Shown piece by piece: positions 27,269-37,896 of a stretch of DNA of 64,000 nt; the first letter of the stretch is position 1; each line of letters begins with the position of its first letter. The stretch is from Planctomycetota bacterium (GTDB taxonomy: Bacteria; Planctomycetota; Phycisphaerae; SM23-33): NCBI GenBank assembly GCA_009908915.1, contig JAAAOJ010000037.1, forward strand, positions 20,629-84,628, written 5' to 3'. The notes under the pieces were generated by a model that was given only the letters and a program-made list of their open reading frames with translations, had not been told where the DNA came from and did no database searches. The translations under genes were made by a program, and so were the position numbers.

Positions 27269-27560
27269 CGACGGGCACATCGCGCTGGTCTGCCATCGCT
27301 GCGGCTGCAACCTGCAGCCGGGCGAGGGCAACTTCTATGTCGTTCGCATCGAGGCCTTTGCCGACCCCTCGCCACCGAACTTCCAAGCCGACGGCCTGGC
27401 CGAGATGAACAGTTTTCAGCTCGCCGCGGCCATCGACGATCTCATCGAGGCCATGAAAGGCCTCTCCACCCAGGAGATGATGGACCAGGTGCATCGACGC
27501 CTGACGATGCACCTGTGCGGTCGCTGCTATCGGCAGTGGATCGAGAACCCCGCCGGCTGA
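27261..27560 (+). CDS. Small cysteine-rich protein, probable zinc-binding, coupled to the sulfatase
   Basis: This 99-residue protein has a 'CHRCGCNL' knuckle near the N-terminus (Cys11 onward) and 'LCGRCYRQW' near the C-terminus, which together could form a four-cysteine zinc site closing the chain. Between them is a helical stretch ('LAAAIDDLIEAMKGLSTQEM'). I do not recognise a named family. The ATG has CAGGAG seven bases upstream and overlaps the end of the sulfatase gene, so translation is probably coupled and the two likely function together or are merely co-expressed. The frame is open further left only through the sulfatase gene. Confidence 0.8.
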   Translation: MDSDGHIALVCHRCGCNLQPGEGNFYVVRIEAFADPSPPNFQADGLAEMNSFQLAAAIDDLIEAMKGLSTQEMMDQVHRRLTMHLCGRCYRQWIENPAG

Positions 27561-27579
27561 GGCGTCGGGGGGCTGGTAG

Positions 27580-27658
27580 CCCGTCGATCTGCCGGAAGAC
27601 CGGCGCGAACCGCTTCGCCCGCGGCCGCAGCAACGATAGCTTCCTAGACCGGCTGCTA
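27580..27658. repeat. Single-end fragment of the MITE-like repeat
   Basis: On the minus strand it reads TAGCAGCCGGTCTAGGAAGC, then TATCGTTGCTGCGGCCG and a GCGCCGGTCTTCCGG block, matching the left end of the element at 61261. It begins at the stop codon of the lipoprotein gene 27656-28270, whose TAG is the first three bases of the repeat. Similar junctions occur at 54253. Confidence 0.55.
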
Positions 27659-28270
27659 GGGATTGAGTTCCAGCTTCGGCTGGACAACCTTGCCCTCGCG
27701 GGCGCGAATGCTGGCCTTCAGATCGTCGAGGCTGACGGTCCTGCTGCCGCCGCCGCAAGTGACCATCACGTAGGTGCCTCCCGAGTAGCCCACCGGATCG
27801 AAGGCCAGCAGGGCGTTGTTGGCGGGCTTGTCCGTCGGTTGCAGGTAGACGATCTCGGCGGCCGGGTTGCCCGGGCTTTGCGTGGCCTTGGCGGCGAGGG
27901 CGCCGCTGGCGACCATGGCATCGAGCGACTTGGGGAACCCGCCGGCCCGCATCTTGTGGAGCTTGATGGCATGGCCGAGCACCCGCATGTTGTTCTGCGA
28001 GACCACCAGCTTGGCTCGCGCGGGGGTCTGCATGACCACGCTCAGGTAATCCAGCGGCGCGTAGACGCCGCCTTGCTGTTCGTACTGCGGCTCGTCGGTT
28101 TCCTGAATGGCGGCCTCGGCCTGGCTGATGGCGGGGTCGTTGCTTGGATCGGCGGAGGGTTGCTGTTGACGGTCACCGCTGCCGGCGGGCTCGGCCTCGG
28201 GGCGGTTGTTCTCGCAGGCCGACAGGCCCAGACAGCCAATCGCCAGCAGGCTCAGGCAGATGTGTCGCAT
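27656..28270 (-). CDS. Lipoprotein with pseudopilin-like C-terminal region
   Basis: The 204-residue protein has a lipoprotein signal ending in LSAC (Cys19), followed by a Gln/Pro/Ser-rich linker to about residue 60. The rest contains 'NNMRVLGHAIKLHKMRAGGF', 'PKSLDAMVASGALAAKA', 'IVYLQPTDKPANNALLAFDP' and 'GYSGGTYVMVTCGGG', a layout like the globular part of type II secretion G-type pseudopilins that many planctomycete proteins share. I do not know its function. ATG 28270 has AAGGAG upstream. Only 27 bases separate it from the membrane protein gene 28298-29428, so the two may be one operon. Its stop codon lies inside a dispersed repeat. Confidence 0.8.
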   Translation of the reverse strand: MRHICLSLLAIGCLGLSACENNRPEAEPAGSGDRQQQPSADPSNDPAISQAEAAIQETDEPQYEQQGGVYAPLDYLSVVMQTPARAKLVVSQNNMRVLGHAIKLHKMRAGGFPKSLDAMVASGALAAKATQSPGNPAAEIVYLQPTDKPANNALLAFDPVGYSGGTYVMVTCGGGSRTVSLDDLKASIRAREGKVVQPKLELNP

Positions 28271-28297
28271 CGGTGTCTCCTTGTGTTTTCGGCTGCT

Positions 28298-29428
28298 TCA
28301 AATATACACGATGGCCGCAATGACGGCGACCGAAAGCGCAATGCCCAGTGCGATGAAACCAACTGCTGCGGCGGGATTGTCATTCTCTGGAAGCATATCG
28401 AGCAGTTCGGGGTGATGGCGCCCCAGCATCCCGATGCAGCGGAAAATTACGGCCATGAATGAGTGGACGATCGTGGCGATCACCAGCGCGCTGAGGCCGG
28501 CGATGATGAGCAGCGAAAACACACCGCCGAGTCCGTAGCCGTCGCCAATCACTGCGTCCACGATTCGGGCGGTGATATAGATCGCGGCCCGCACCATCGC
28601 TACGCCGGCGACATACCAGAGAATCGTTGCCCCCCAGATCGTCACCAGGACGGTGGGTTTCTTTGCGGCAGCTCTGAGGGCGTATCGCAGGTCGAAGACG
28701 CGCCAGTCGTCGGTGTAGCTCCAGGCGAGCAGCCCGAGCGGAAGCAGTGGCAGCGTGATCAGCGGCAGGACGTACACGCAGGCGATGCCCACGCCCTTCA
28801 GGCCGGTTTTGCAGAGCGTCGGCAGGTCAAATTCCGGTACGTCCGGGGCCTGATCTGCGCCTTCCAGCGAACTGATCGCGCAGTCGAGGTAGAATCGCAG
28901 AAAGTAGCCGCCCATCGTGCACTGTGCTGCCAGCAATACGCCCACGTAGATGACCGCGCCGCCGAAGAGCACGAGGATTTTGAAGAAGTCGAGGATAAAC
29001 CAGAGCAGCACGGCCAGACCCACCGAATACATGACCAGCCGCACCATGCTGCGCACGTTCGTGCTGGCGTAGGTGATGGATGTCAGGCAGTCCGTAACCA
29101 GACTGCCGTCGGCGGGTTCGACATCGGGTTCCCCGTCGTCACGGTCTGCGGTAGTCGGCGGCGGGGCCTCCGCGCCGAGGGCGGCGGGATTCACCCACCC
29201 GCAGTGGGCGCACAGGCTGGCGCCGTTGGGCACGGAGCGATTGCAGTCCGGGCAGATGACGCCGCCGGTTATTGGCGGCGCGGCGGCTCCGGTGGCTGCG
29301 GCATCTGTGTGGGGAATATCCAGCACCGTGCCGCACGCCGGGCAGGGCGCCTGGCGACCGGCTGCGTGGTCGGGCGCCTTGATCGCCCGGCCGCATTCGG
29401 GATTACTGCAGGAGAACGAAATCGCCAT
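28298..29428 (-). CDS. Zinc-ribbon multi-pass membrane protein of unknown function
   Basis: The 376-residue protein starts with two zinc-ribbon-like motifs: 'SCSNPECGRAIKAPDHAAGR' with 'QAPCPACG' (residues about 5-32), and 'ICPDCNRSVPNGASLCAHCG' (about 60-80). After an acidic Pro-rich linker it has about seven to eight transmembrane segments ('LVMYSVGLAVLLWFILDFF' and others). Many planctomycete proteins couple a zinc ribbon to a DUF4013-like or glycerophosphoryl-like membrane domain; I cannot pick one. ATG 29428 has GGAAGGA nearby and lies next to the start of the first ribbon. It is divergent from aspS, separated by 148 bp. Confidence 0.82.
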   Translation of the reverse strand: MAISFSCSNPECGRAIKAPDHAAGRQAPCPACGTVLDIPHTDAAATGAAAPPITGGVICPDCNRSVPNGASLCAHCGWVNPAALGAEAPPPTTADRDDGEPDVEPADGSLVTDCLTSITYASTNVRSMVRLVMYSVGLAVLLWFILDFFKILVLFGGAVIYVGVLLAAQCTMGGYFLRFYLDCAISSLEGADQAPDVPEFDLPTLCKTGLKGVGIACVYVLPLITLPLLPLGLLAWSYTDDWRVFDLRYALRAAAKKPTVLVTIWGATILWYVAGVAMVRAAIYITARIVDAVIGDGYGLGGVFSLLIIAGLSALVIATIVHSFMAVIFRCIGMLGRHHPELLDMLPENDNPAAAVGFIALGIALSVAVIAAIVYI

Positions 29429-29576
29429 GGCAGCGTCCTTCCGTTTCGGGCCCTGTTGCCTCGATCCTATCGAGAGTGTATCCGGTGGCGGAGGCGGTCG
29501 CAACGTCGCATTGGCAGTTGCATCGTGCGGGGAATGCGGTACCATGGGCGATTCGATTCCGACCCCAGGTGACACT

Positions 29577-31373
29577 ATGGAAACATTCAGCGATGAAGCT
29601 CTGAAACGCACACACCATTGCGGTCAGCTCCGCAGCAGCGACATCGACGCCGAGGTCCGCCTCGCCGGATGGGTTCGCAGCTACCGCGACCACGGCGGCG
29701 TGGTCTTCATCGACCTGCGCGACCGCGAGGGTATTACACAGGTGGTCTTCGACCCCGACGTCGGCGGCGAGGAAATGCACACGCTCGCCCGCGCGATTCG
29801 CAACGAGTGGGTCATTGCCGTCAAGGGCAAGGTCCGCCCGCGCGGCGAGGACCGCGTCAATCCGAAACTCGACACCGGTGAGATCGAAGTCATCTGCGAC
29901 GAGCTGAACGTGCTGAACCGCGCCCAGCCCGTGCCCTTCGAACCGGACGAATACCACTCCACCAGCGAAGAAAACCGCCTCAAGTATCGCTACATCGACC
30001 TGCGGCGGACGGAGATGACGCGCGCTCTGCGGCTGCGGCACCAGATCTGCCGCGTGATGCGGGCCGCGCTGGACGAGGACGGTTTCGTCGAGGTCGAAAC
30101 GCCGTTCCTCACCAAGAGCACGCCGGAAGGCGCGCGCGACTTCCTCGTGCCCAGCCGCATGCAGGATGCCGCCTTCTACGCCCTGCCGCAGAGCCCGCAG
30201 CTGTTCAAGCAGGTGCTTATGGTCGGCGGGCTCGACCGCTACTACCAGATCGTCCGCTGCTTCCGCGACGAGGATCTGCGGGCCGACCGTCAACCGGAGT
30301 TCACGCAGTTGGACATCGAGATGAGCTTCGCCACCGAGGCCGACGTCATGGATGTCACCAACCGCATCATGCGGTCGGTCTGCGAGCTGTCCGGCAAGAG
30401 CTTCCCGGACGAGGTGCCGGTCATGAGTTTCGCCGAGGCCGTTCGGCGTTTCGGCAGCGACCGGCCGGACCTGCGGTTCGGTATGGAACTGATCGACGTC
30501 AGCGACATCGTCAAGGAGACCGACTTCGGCGTCTTCACCGGCGCGATCGACGCCGGCGGCGTGGTCAAGTGCATCGTGGTCCCCGGCGGGGCCGAGATGA
30601 CCCGCAAGGAAACCGACGGCCTGGCCGAATGGGCCAGGGGTTTCGGCGCCGGCGGGATGGCCGTAACGAAGGTGGCCGAGGGCGGCGCGTTGGAAACCGG
30701 CATCGCCAAGTTTATGGCCCCCGTGGCTGCGGGGCTCATCGAGCGGACGGGCGCCAGGGCGGGCGACCTGTTGTGTTTCGGCAGCGACAAGACCACGATC
30801 GTCAACCGTGTGCTGGGGGAGCTTCGCTGCAAGCTGGCCCGCGAACGCGGCATGATCGACCCGGGCGCCATGGAGTGGCTGTGGGTGGTGGACTTCCCGC
30901 TGGTCGAGTGGAACGAGGACGAGAACCGATGGGACAGCCTGCACCACCCGTTCACGGCCCCCAAGGTCGAGGACATGGACAAGCTGGACAGCGACCCGGG
31001 CAGCGTCCGCAGCCGGGCCTATGACATCGTCTGCAACGGCCTGGAGATGGGCGGCGGGTCGATTCGTATCCACAACCTTGACGTGCAGGAACAGGTCTTC
31101 CGGCTGCTGGGCATCAGCCACGAGGAGGCCCGCGCGAAGTTCAGCTTCCTGCTGGACGCCCTGAGCTACGGCGCGCCGCCACACGGCGGGATCGCCTTCG
31201 GCCTGGACCGTACGGCCATGATGATGATCGGCGCCGGCAGTATTCGCGACGTGATCGCATTCCCGAAGACGCAGCGCGGCGTCTGCCCGCTGACGGGCGC
31301 GCCCAGCGACGTCGACCACATGCAGTTGACGGAGTTGAACCTTCGAATCATGGACGAGCCGCACAACCAGTAG
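29577..31373 (+). CDS. aspS: Aspartyl-tRNA synthetase
   Basis: The 598-residue enzyme charges tRNA-Asp. It has an OB-fold anticodon domain ('VRLAGWVRSYRDHGGVVFID'), class II motif 2 ('YYQIVRCFRDEDLRADRQPE', then 'FTQLDIEM'), the bacterial GAD insertion (about residues 290-420) and motif 3 ('GGIAFGLDRTAMMMIGAGSI'). The length is normal for the bacterial type. Two in-frame ATGs compete; I chose 29577 because AGGTGA precedes it and the family usually begins near there, whereas 29544 adds eleven residues. Whether it also mischarges tRNA-Asn cannot be told here. Confidence 0.96.
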   Translation: METFSDEALKRTHHCGQLRSSDIDAEVRLAGWVRSYRDHGGVVFIDLRDREGITQVVFDPDVGGEEMHTLARAIRNEWVIAVKGKVRPRGEDRVNPKLDTGEIEVICDELNVLNRAQPVPFEPDEYHSTSEENRLKYRYIDLRRTEMTRALRLRHQICRVMRAALDEDGFVEVETPFLTKSTPEGARDFLVPSRMQDAAFYALPQSPQLFKQVLMVGGLDRYYQIVRCFRDEDLRADRQPEFTQLDIEMSFATEADVMDVTNRIMRSVCELSGKSFPDEVPVMSFAEAVRRFGSDRPDLRFGMELIDVSDIVKETDFGVFTGAIDAGGVVKCIVVPGGAEMTRKETDGLAEWARGFGAGGMAVTKVAEGGALETGIAKFMAPVAAGLIERTGARAGDLLCFGSDKTTIVNRVLGELRCKLARERGMIDPGAMEWLWVVDFPLVEWNEDENRWDSLHHPFTAPKVEDMDKLDSDPGSVRSRAYDIVCNGLEMGGGSIRIHNLDVQEQVFRLLGISHEEARAKFSFLLDALSYGAPPHGGIAFGLDRTAMMMIGAGSIRDVIAFPKTQRGVCPLTGAPSDVDHMQLTELNLRIMDEPHNQ

Positions 31374-31625
31374 CGGCCAAGATAGTCCAGCGGCCCACCG
31401 CCGATGGCAGGGGCACAGAAGACATAGTGGATGTCTTTCCGACGGGCATACGTTGGTAGGTAGTCGACACCGGCGGGGGTCTCTTTTTCCGGCTCAGCGT
31501 ATGTTGCTGGTTCAACGACGCCAACTTCAACGTCGCATCAAACGCCCGCCGCGCCACGGGCAACCCATCGGAATCCACGGACGGCGATCACACGCTTCTG
31601 ATCGGCCGGTGTGGCAGTGGAGGCT
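31374..31625. other. Spacer between convergent aspS and araD, possibly decayed coding DNA
   Basis: No intact gene is evident. One minus-strand frame reads 'AGVDYLPTYARRKDIHYVFC' and one plus-strand frame reads 'WFNDANFNVASNARRATG', each with protein-like composition, so this may be old coding sequence. I could not assign either to a family with any confidence. Confidence 0.35.
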
Positions 31626-32333
31626 CTACGACTGGCCGTAGTAGGCGTTCGGCCCGTGTTTTCGCATGAAGTGCTTCTCAAGCAAATACTGCGGGATCAT
31701 GCGCGGGTAGGCCTCGACGTTTACCGTCTCACTTGCCAGTTGGGCGACGATCTCCAGGTGCGCCGCCGCGGTGACCGCCGCATCGGCCGTCTCGCCCCAG
31801 GCAAACGGGCCGTGGTCGCTGACGAGGCAGGCCGTCATCTGTTGCGGGTCGATCGGCTCGTTCGGAGCGTTGAGGAAATGCTCAACGATCACCTTGCCGG
31901 TATTCGCCTCGTACTCACCTCGCACCTCCGCTTCGGTCAGCGGCCGCGCGCAGGGCACGGAGCCGAAGAAGTAATCCGCATGCGTCGTGCCGTAGGGCGG
32001 AATGTTGCGCCGCGCCTGCGCCCAGGCCGTCGCGCGCGTGCTGTGCGTGTGTACGACCCCGCCGATGGATTCGAACGCGCGGTAGAGCTCAAGGTGGGTT
32101 GGCGTGTCGCTGCTGGCGCAAAGATCGCCCGCGACCGTCTCGCCGCTCTCCAGCGAGACCACGACCATGTGCTTGGCGGCCATCTTGTCGTACGGTAAGC
32201 CGGACGGCTTGATCACCACGTGGCCGCTTTCGCGGTCCACCGCACTGACATTGCCGAACGTCTCCGTGACCAGCCCTTCGCGCACCAGCCGCAGATTCGC
32301 GGCACAGACTTCTTTTCGCAGTATCTCAAGCAT
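31626..32333 (-). CDS. araD: L-ribulose-5-phosphate 4-epimerase family (class II aldolase fold)
   Basis: The 235-residue protein has the AraD/class II aldolase features: 'LVTETFGNVSAVDRESGHVV', 'IKPSGLPYDKM', 'SSDTPTHLELYRAFESIGGV' and the zinc-binding 'VVHTHSTRATAWAQA', plus 'VSDHGPFAWG' and a C-terminal 'LLEKHFMRKHGPNAYYGQ', which is characteristic of AraD itself rather than fuculose aldolase. It interconverts L-ribulose-5-phosphate and D-xylulose-5-phosphate, feeding arabinose into the pentose phosphate pathway. The frame is open far upstream but homology begins at ATG 32333. No other arabinose genes are adjacent. It is divergent from pyrF. Confidence 0.9.
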   Translation of the reverse strand: MLEILRKEVCAANLRLVREGLVTETFGNVSAVDRESGHVVIKPSGLPYDKMAAKHMVVVSLESGETVAGDLCASSDTPTHLELYRAFESIGGVVHTHSTRATAWAQARRNIPPYGTTHADYFFGSVPCARPLTEAEVRGEYEANTGKVIVEHFLNAPNEPIDPQQMTACLVSDHGPFAWGETADAAVTAAAHLEIVAQLASETVNVEAYPRMIPQYLLEKHFMRKHGPNAYYGQS

Positions 32334-32426
32334 GCCGTGATTATCGCTCGCGGCTACCCGTCCCGCAAGCGGTTGTAGGCGCCGGGACGGCCGGGCGGTA
32401 TAACGGCGGGGGGAAGGAGTTCGACC

Positions 32427-33344
32427 ATGAGCGAACAGGGACATGTTGCGGACCGCCTGTTGGAGGCCGTCGATCAGAAGGGCTCGCCCGTCTGCGTGGG
32501 ACTCGACCCGCGCGTCGACCACCTGCCGGAGGAGTTCGTGATCACCGACGGCGACCCGGTCGACCAGATCGAAGCCGTCGGACGATGGGCCATCAAGGTC
32601 CTGGAGGTCGTCGCGCCACACGTGCCGGCCGTCAAGCCGCAGATCGCCTACTTCGAGTGTCTCGCCGGCGACCAGGGCTTTTACGGCCTGGCCGCCTACG
32701 CGACGATCTGCAAGGTAGCCGGTGAGATAGGCCTGATCGTCGTCGGCGACGCCAAGCGAGGGGATATCGGCTCGACGGCGGAGGCCTACGCGGCGGCCCA
32801 CCTGACCGGTCCGTGCGCCGTCGACGCCGTGACGGTCAACCCCTACTTCGGTGCCGACGGGCTCCAGCCGTTCCTCGACGTTGGGCGCGACACCGGCCGC
32901 GGAGTCTTCGCACTGGTCCGCACGTCCAATCCCTCGGCGACGGCCGTCCAGGATTTTACCGGCAAGAACGGCATGACGCTCTACGAGCACATGGGCGGGC
33001 AGATCGCACAGATCGGGCGCGACGCGAACCTGCTCGGCCAGCGCGGCTACAGCCTGCTCGGGGCGGTCGTCGGCGCGACGTATCCCGAGGAGGCCCGACG
33101 CCTGCGCCGCATCATGCCGCAGCAGATCTTCCTCGTACCCGGCTATGGCGCCCAGGGCGCGACGGCCCAGGACTGCGCTGCCGCCTTCAAGCCCGACGGA
33201 ACGGGTGCGATCGTCAACGCCAGCCGAAGCGTCATCTATGCCCACAACCGCCCCGAGTTCGCCGATCTGGCCTGGGAGGACGCTGTCGCCCAGGCCGCCA
33301 GGGATTTTGCCCGGGATATCGCCCTGGCGGTCCAGAAGAGCTGA
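32427..33344 (+). CDS. pyrF: Orotidine-5'-phosphate decarboxylase
   Basis: This 305-residue protein belongs to the long (type 2) OMP decarboxylase family, which makes UMP in pyrimidine synthesis. The catalytic tetrad region is 'VVGDAKRGDIGSTAEAYAAA' with Asp108, Lys110 and Asp113, preceded by 'PVCVGLDPRVDHLP' and followed by 'AVTVNPYFGADGLQPFLD' and 'PGYGAQGATAQDC'. Length and motifs match the family. ATG 32427 has GGAAGGAG at good spacing. It stands alone between araD (divergent) and clpB. Confidence 0.96.
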   Translation: MSEQGHVADRLLEAVDQKGSPVCVGLDPRVDHLPEEFVITDGDPVDQIEAVGRWAIKVLEVVAPHVPAVKPQIAYFECLAGDQGFYGLAAYATICKVAGEIGLIVVGDAKRGDIGSTAEAYAAAHLTGPCAVDAVTVNPYFGADGLQPFLDVGRDTGRGVFALVRTSNPSATAVQDFTGKNGMTLYEHMGGQIAQIGRDANLLGQRGYSLLGAVVGATYPEEARRLRRIMPQQIFLVPGYGAQGATAQDCAAAFKPDGTGAIVNASRSVIYAHNRPEFADLAWEDAVAQAARDFARDIALAVQKS

Positions 33345-33619
33345 CCACATAGGCGCAAGGCAATACGCATCGCAGTAGACGTGGTTCATTCTGGAAGCGT
33401 TTGATTCCTCATCGTCTTCATCTTCGCGTCTCTGTGTCTCTTTGGCTGATTGTCCTGAGCGTCTCTTCAACCTGTCGGAATGGCACCGGTGGGCGGGCCG
33501 GGGCATTTCTGGCAGAACAGCGGGGTATAAGGCAACGCAAATAAAAGGCTTGTGTTTTCGGCACGTTTTCGGCACGGCGGTTGCACCGAATCGTATACGA
33601 TGTGTCGGGAGGTTAATCT

Positions 33620-36289
<2,670 letters not shown>

Positions 36290-36335
36290 AAAAGGGCAGT
36301 GGCCGAAGGGATCAGGTCAGTGGAGTTACGGGTAG

Positions 36336-36357
36336 GGTGCGTAACTTGTTACGCACC
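36336..36357. repeat. Perfect palindrome of the GTTACGCACC type, 3' of clpB
   Basis: GGTGCGTAAC and GTTACGCACC form exact 10-bp arms around TT, about 46 bases beyond the clpB stop. A shorter copy with the same core (GCGTAAC-AA-GTTACGC) lies at 37701-37720. It may act as a terminator of clpB, but no T-run follows. Confidence 0.8.
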
Positions 36358-36497
36358 ACCAATGGCACATGCATCAGAGAGCGGCCTCCATCCGCTATCA
36401 TCCTCTTCAGGCCCGCAGGGCCGACCTGAACGTAGCCGGAGGTGAAGCAGAGCCCAACGTGCGGAGCGGAACCTCCGGTCCCAACCCCACGCAGAAT

Positions 36498-36555
36498 AGC
36501 CTCGTAGAGGCGCAGGAGGTTCGCGTCGTCTTCTATCCTGCGCCTCTGCGAGGCT
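36498..36555. repeat. Long imperfect hairpin, 20-bp arms
   Basis: The arm AGCCTCGTAGAGGCGCAGGA (36498-36517) pairs with 36536-36555 with one mismatch, around an 18-base loop. It occupies the 310-bp gene-free stretch between clpB and the truncated gene; I see no open frame there. Its role is unknown. Confidence 0.75.
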
Positions 36556-36598
36556 CATGAACATTGACGCGCCTGTTCCGCACGTTCCGGCTGCGCCT

Positions 36599-37027
36599 TC
36601 ACATGCGGCTACTCTCCGGCGGCTCTCCGAGCCTCAATAACCCAACGCTCGCACGCCAGCTTCCTTTGAGCGCGGTGTGGCACCTGCTGCACCGCGTAAA
36701 CAGGGCGTGTCCCGTTCGGGCCATGACTCTCGATACATTCTGGGTGTGCGTTATTCCTTGCGTTTCACCAAGCCGGTGAAGCCGGCCACCGCTATCGACG
36801 TCGACACCCAGCCGGCTGGGGTAGAGGGCATAGTCGGCGTGGCAGTAGGAGTGACAGAGCATCGCGTTGTTGCCCATGGCCATGTGGACGTCGAAGAACT
36901 CCTGCGGGTCGAGGTCGGTCCACTCGTGAGCGGCACTGGCGCGGACGATGGGCTCGCGGCTGTGCGGCAGTGTCTCGTGTGCCCAGTTGAGGTCGTAGAG
37001 GTAAAGCTTGATGGGCGTACGTGACAT
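36599..37027 (-). pseudogene. Truncated N-terminal fragment of a probable glycoside-hydrolase-like gene
   Basis: The ATG at 37027 has a good AAGGAG site and the first 75 residues ('MSRTPIKLYLYDLNWAHETL', 'DLDPQEFFDVHMAMGNNAML', 'CHSYCHADYALYPSRLG') look like a conserved N-terminus that I associate with large putative glycosidases in planctomycetes. After that, homology stops: the frame runs on through repeat DNA (including the palindrome at 36672-36695) to a stop at 36599. In another frame a short end 'VAGFTGLVKRKE' precedes a stop at 36751-36753, which could be the original C-terminus. An internal deletion is the likely history. Family assignment is uncertain. Confidence 0.5.
36672..36695. 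repeat. Palindrome of the GCGGTG...CACCGC type
   Basis: GCGGTGTGGCA and TGCTGCACCGC form arms with two mismatches around CC. It is closely related to 42209-42232 and 48061-48084, and lies in the tail of the truncated gene. Confidence 0.75.
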
Positions 37028-37138
37028 CGGCATCTCCTTGAGTGTATGCACTACATGGTAGCGCAGAAAACGCCGTGACCTCAAAGACGCAGAGCGGTCA
37101 GGACGGTCGAGAAAGCAAGATCAACGCAGCCTGCCCCC

Positions 37139-37618
37139 TCATCGCTCGTTTTTCCCGCCGGTCGGGTTCCGGTCCGGCAGGGCCACGTATTGGATCCGGG
37201 CCAGGACGATGATCCATGCGAGATAGAGTACGAATGAAATGGCGGCGCCCCCCAGGACGAGCAACCCGAGGACGCCATCGTTGGCAAAAACCTGGGCCAC
37301 GCATATCAGCAGAGCGATCGTGTACGGCACGAGCCAGATCCAGGCCAGCACGTAGGCAGCGCCAACGATCGTCTCGCATGTCGGTCCGAATCCGAAGGGC
37401 AATTTGCGTTGTGTGCGCCAGACGCGTTTGGACATCGGCGAGGCCGTCACGTCGTCGAACGGGTCGGGCTGCTCGGCATCGTTGCTGCTGACCGCATCGG
37501 CCAGTGCGGCTGCCGCATTGTCGGTCTCCTCGTGGGCGAGGTTGTCATCCGGCGCAGGAGCGTCCATGTCGTCCGGCTGCTGTCTTGAATCGTCCTGTGG
37601 TCTGTCGTCGTCTGTCAC
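37139..37618 (-). CDS. Hypothetical membrane protein with acidic cytoplasmic tail
   Basis: The 159-residue product has an Asp/Gln-rich, presumably disordered N-terminal half and two hydrophobic segments in the second half ('IVGAAYVLAWIWLVPYTIAL' and 'GLLVLGGAAISFVLYLAWII'), each long enough to span a membrane. I chose the GTG at 37618 because AAAGGG is well placed upstream; an ATG at 37663 would add fifteen residues. I do not recognise a family, and the neighbours give no hint. Confidence 0.65.
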   Translation of the reverse strand: MTDDDRPQDDSRQQPDDMDAPAPDDNLAHEETDNAAAALADAVSSNDAEQPDPFDDVTASPMSKRVWRTQRKLPFGFGPTCETIVGAAYVLAWIWLVPYTIALLICVAQVFANDGVLGLLVLGGAAISFVLYLAWIIVLARIQYVALPDRNPTGGKNER

Positions 37619-37700
37619 GTGATGTCCCTTTCCATTTGTCTCTGTTTGGAACCGGCGGATCAACGATTACCCGGCATGATGCGCGGTGCCTGGCAACGTG

Positions 37701-37720
37701 GCGCGTAACAAGTTACGCAC
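37701..37720. repeat. Short palindrome, GTTACGC type
   Basis: GCGTAAC and GTTACGC (7-bp perfect arms, AA loop) match the core of the palindrome 3' of clpB. It lies in the 230-bp spacer between the HPS-RraA fusion gene and the membrane-protein gene. Confidence 0.7.
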
Positions 37721-37896
37721 TCTACAGGCTGTCTCTATTGCGTTCGTGCCCTTTGTGCCTTTGTGGTTCTCTCCATCTTCTTTGTGTTCTTCCGCCGTCG
37801 CCCCGCCTTCGTGGGAACTTTGTCGGGCTATGGCGGACAGGCTGCTTCTCTCCGGGGCTTTTTTTGATCCTCTGTCCTTGGCCCTTTGCCCTTTTT

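Noticed and set aside
31490..31600. Formylglycine-generating-enzyme C-terminus
   Set aside because: A plus-strand segment (WFNDANFNVASNARR) faintly recalls the family, but the GFR motif is not present and the opposite strand also reads as protein-like, so I cannot choose.
33345..33619. CIRCE or heat-shock promoter before clpB
   Set aside because: No TTAGCACTC-type inverted repeat and no convincing sigma-32 boxes were found.
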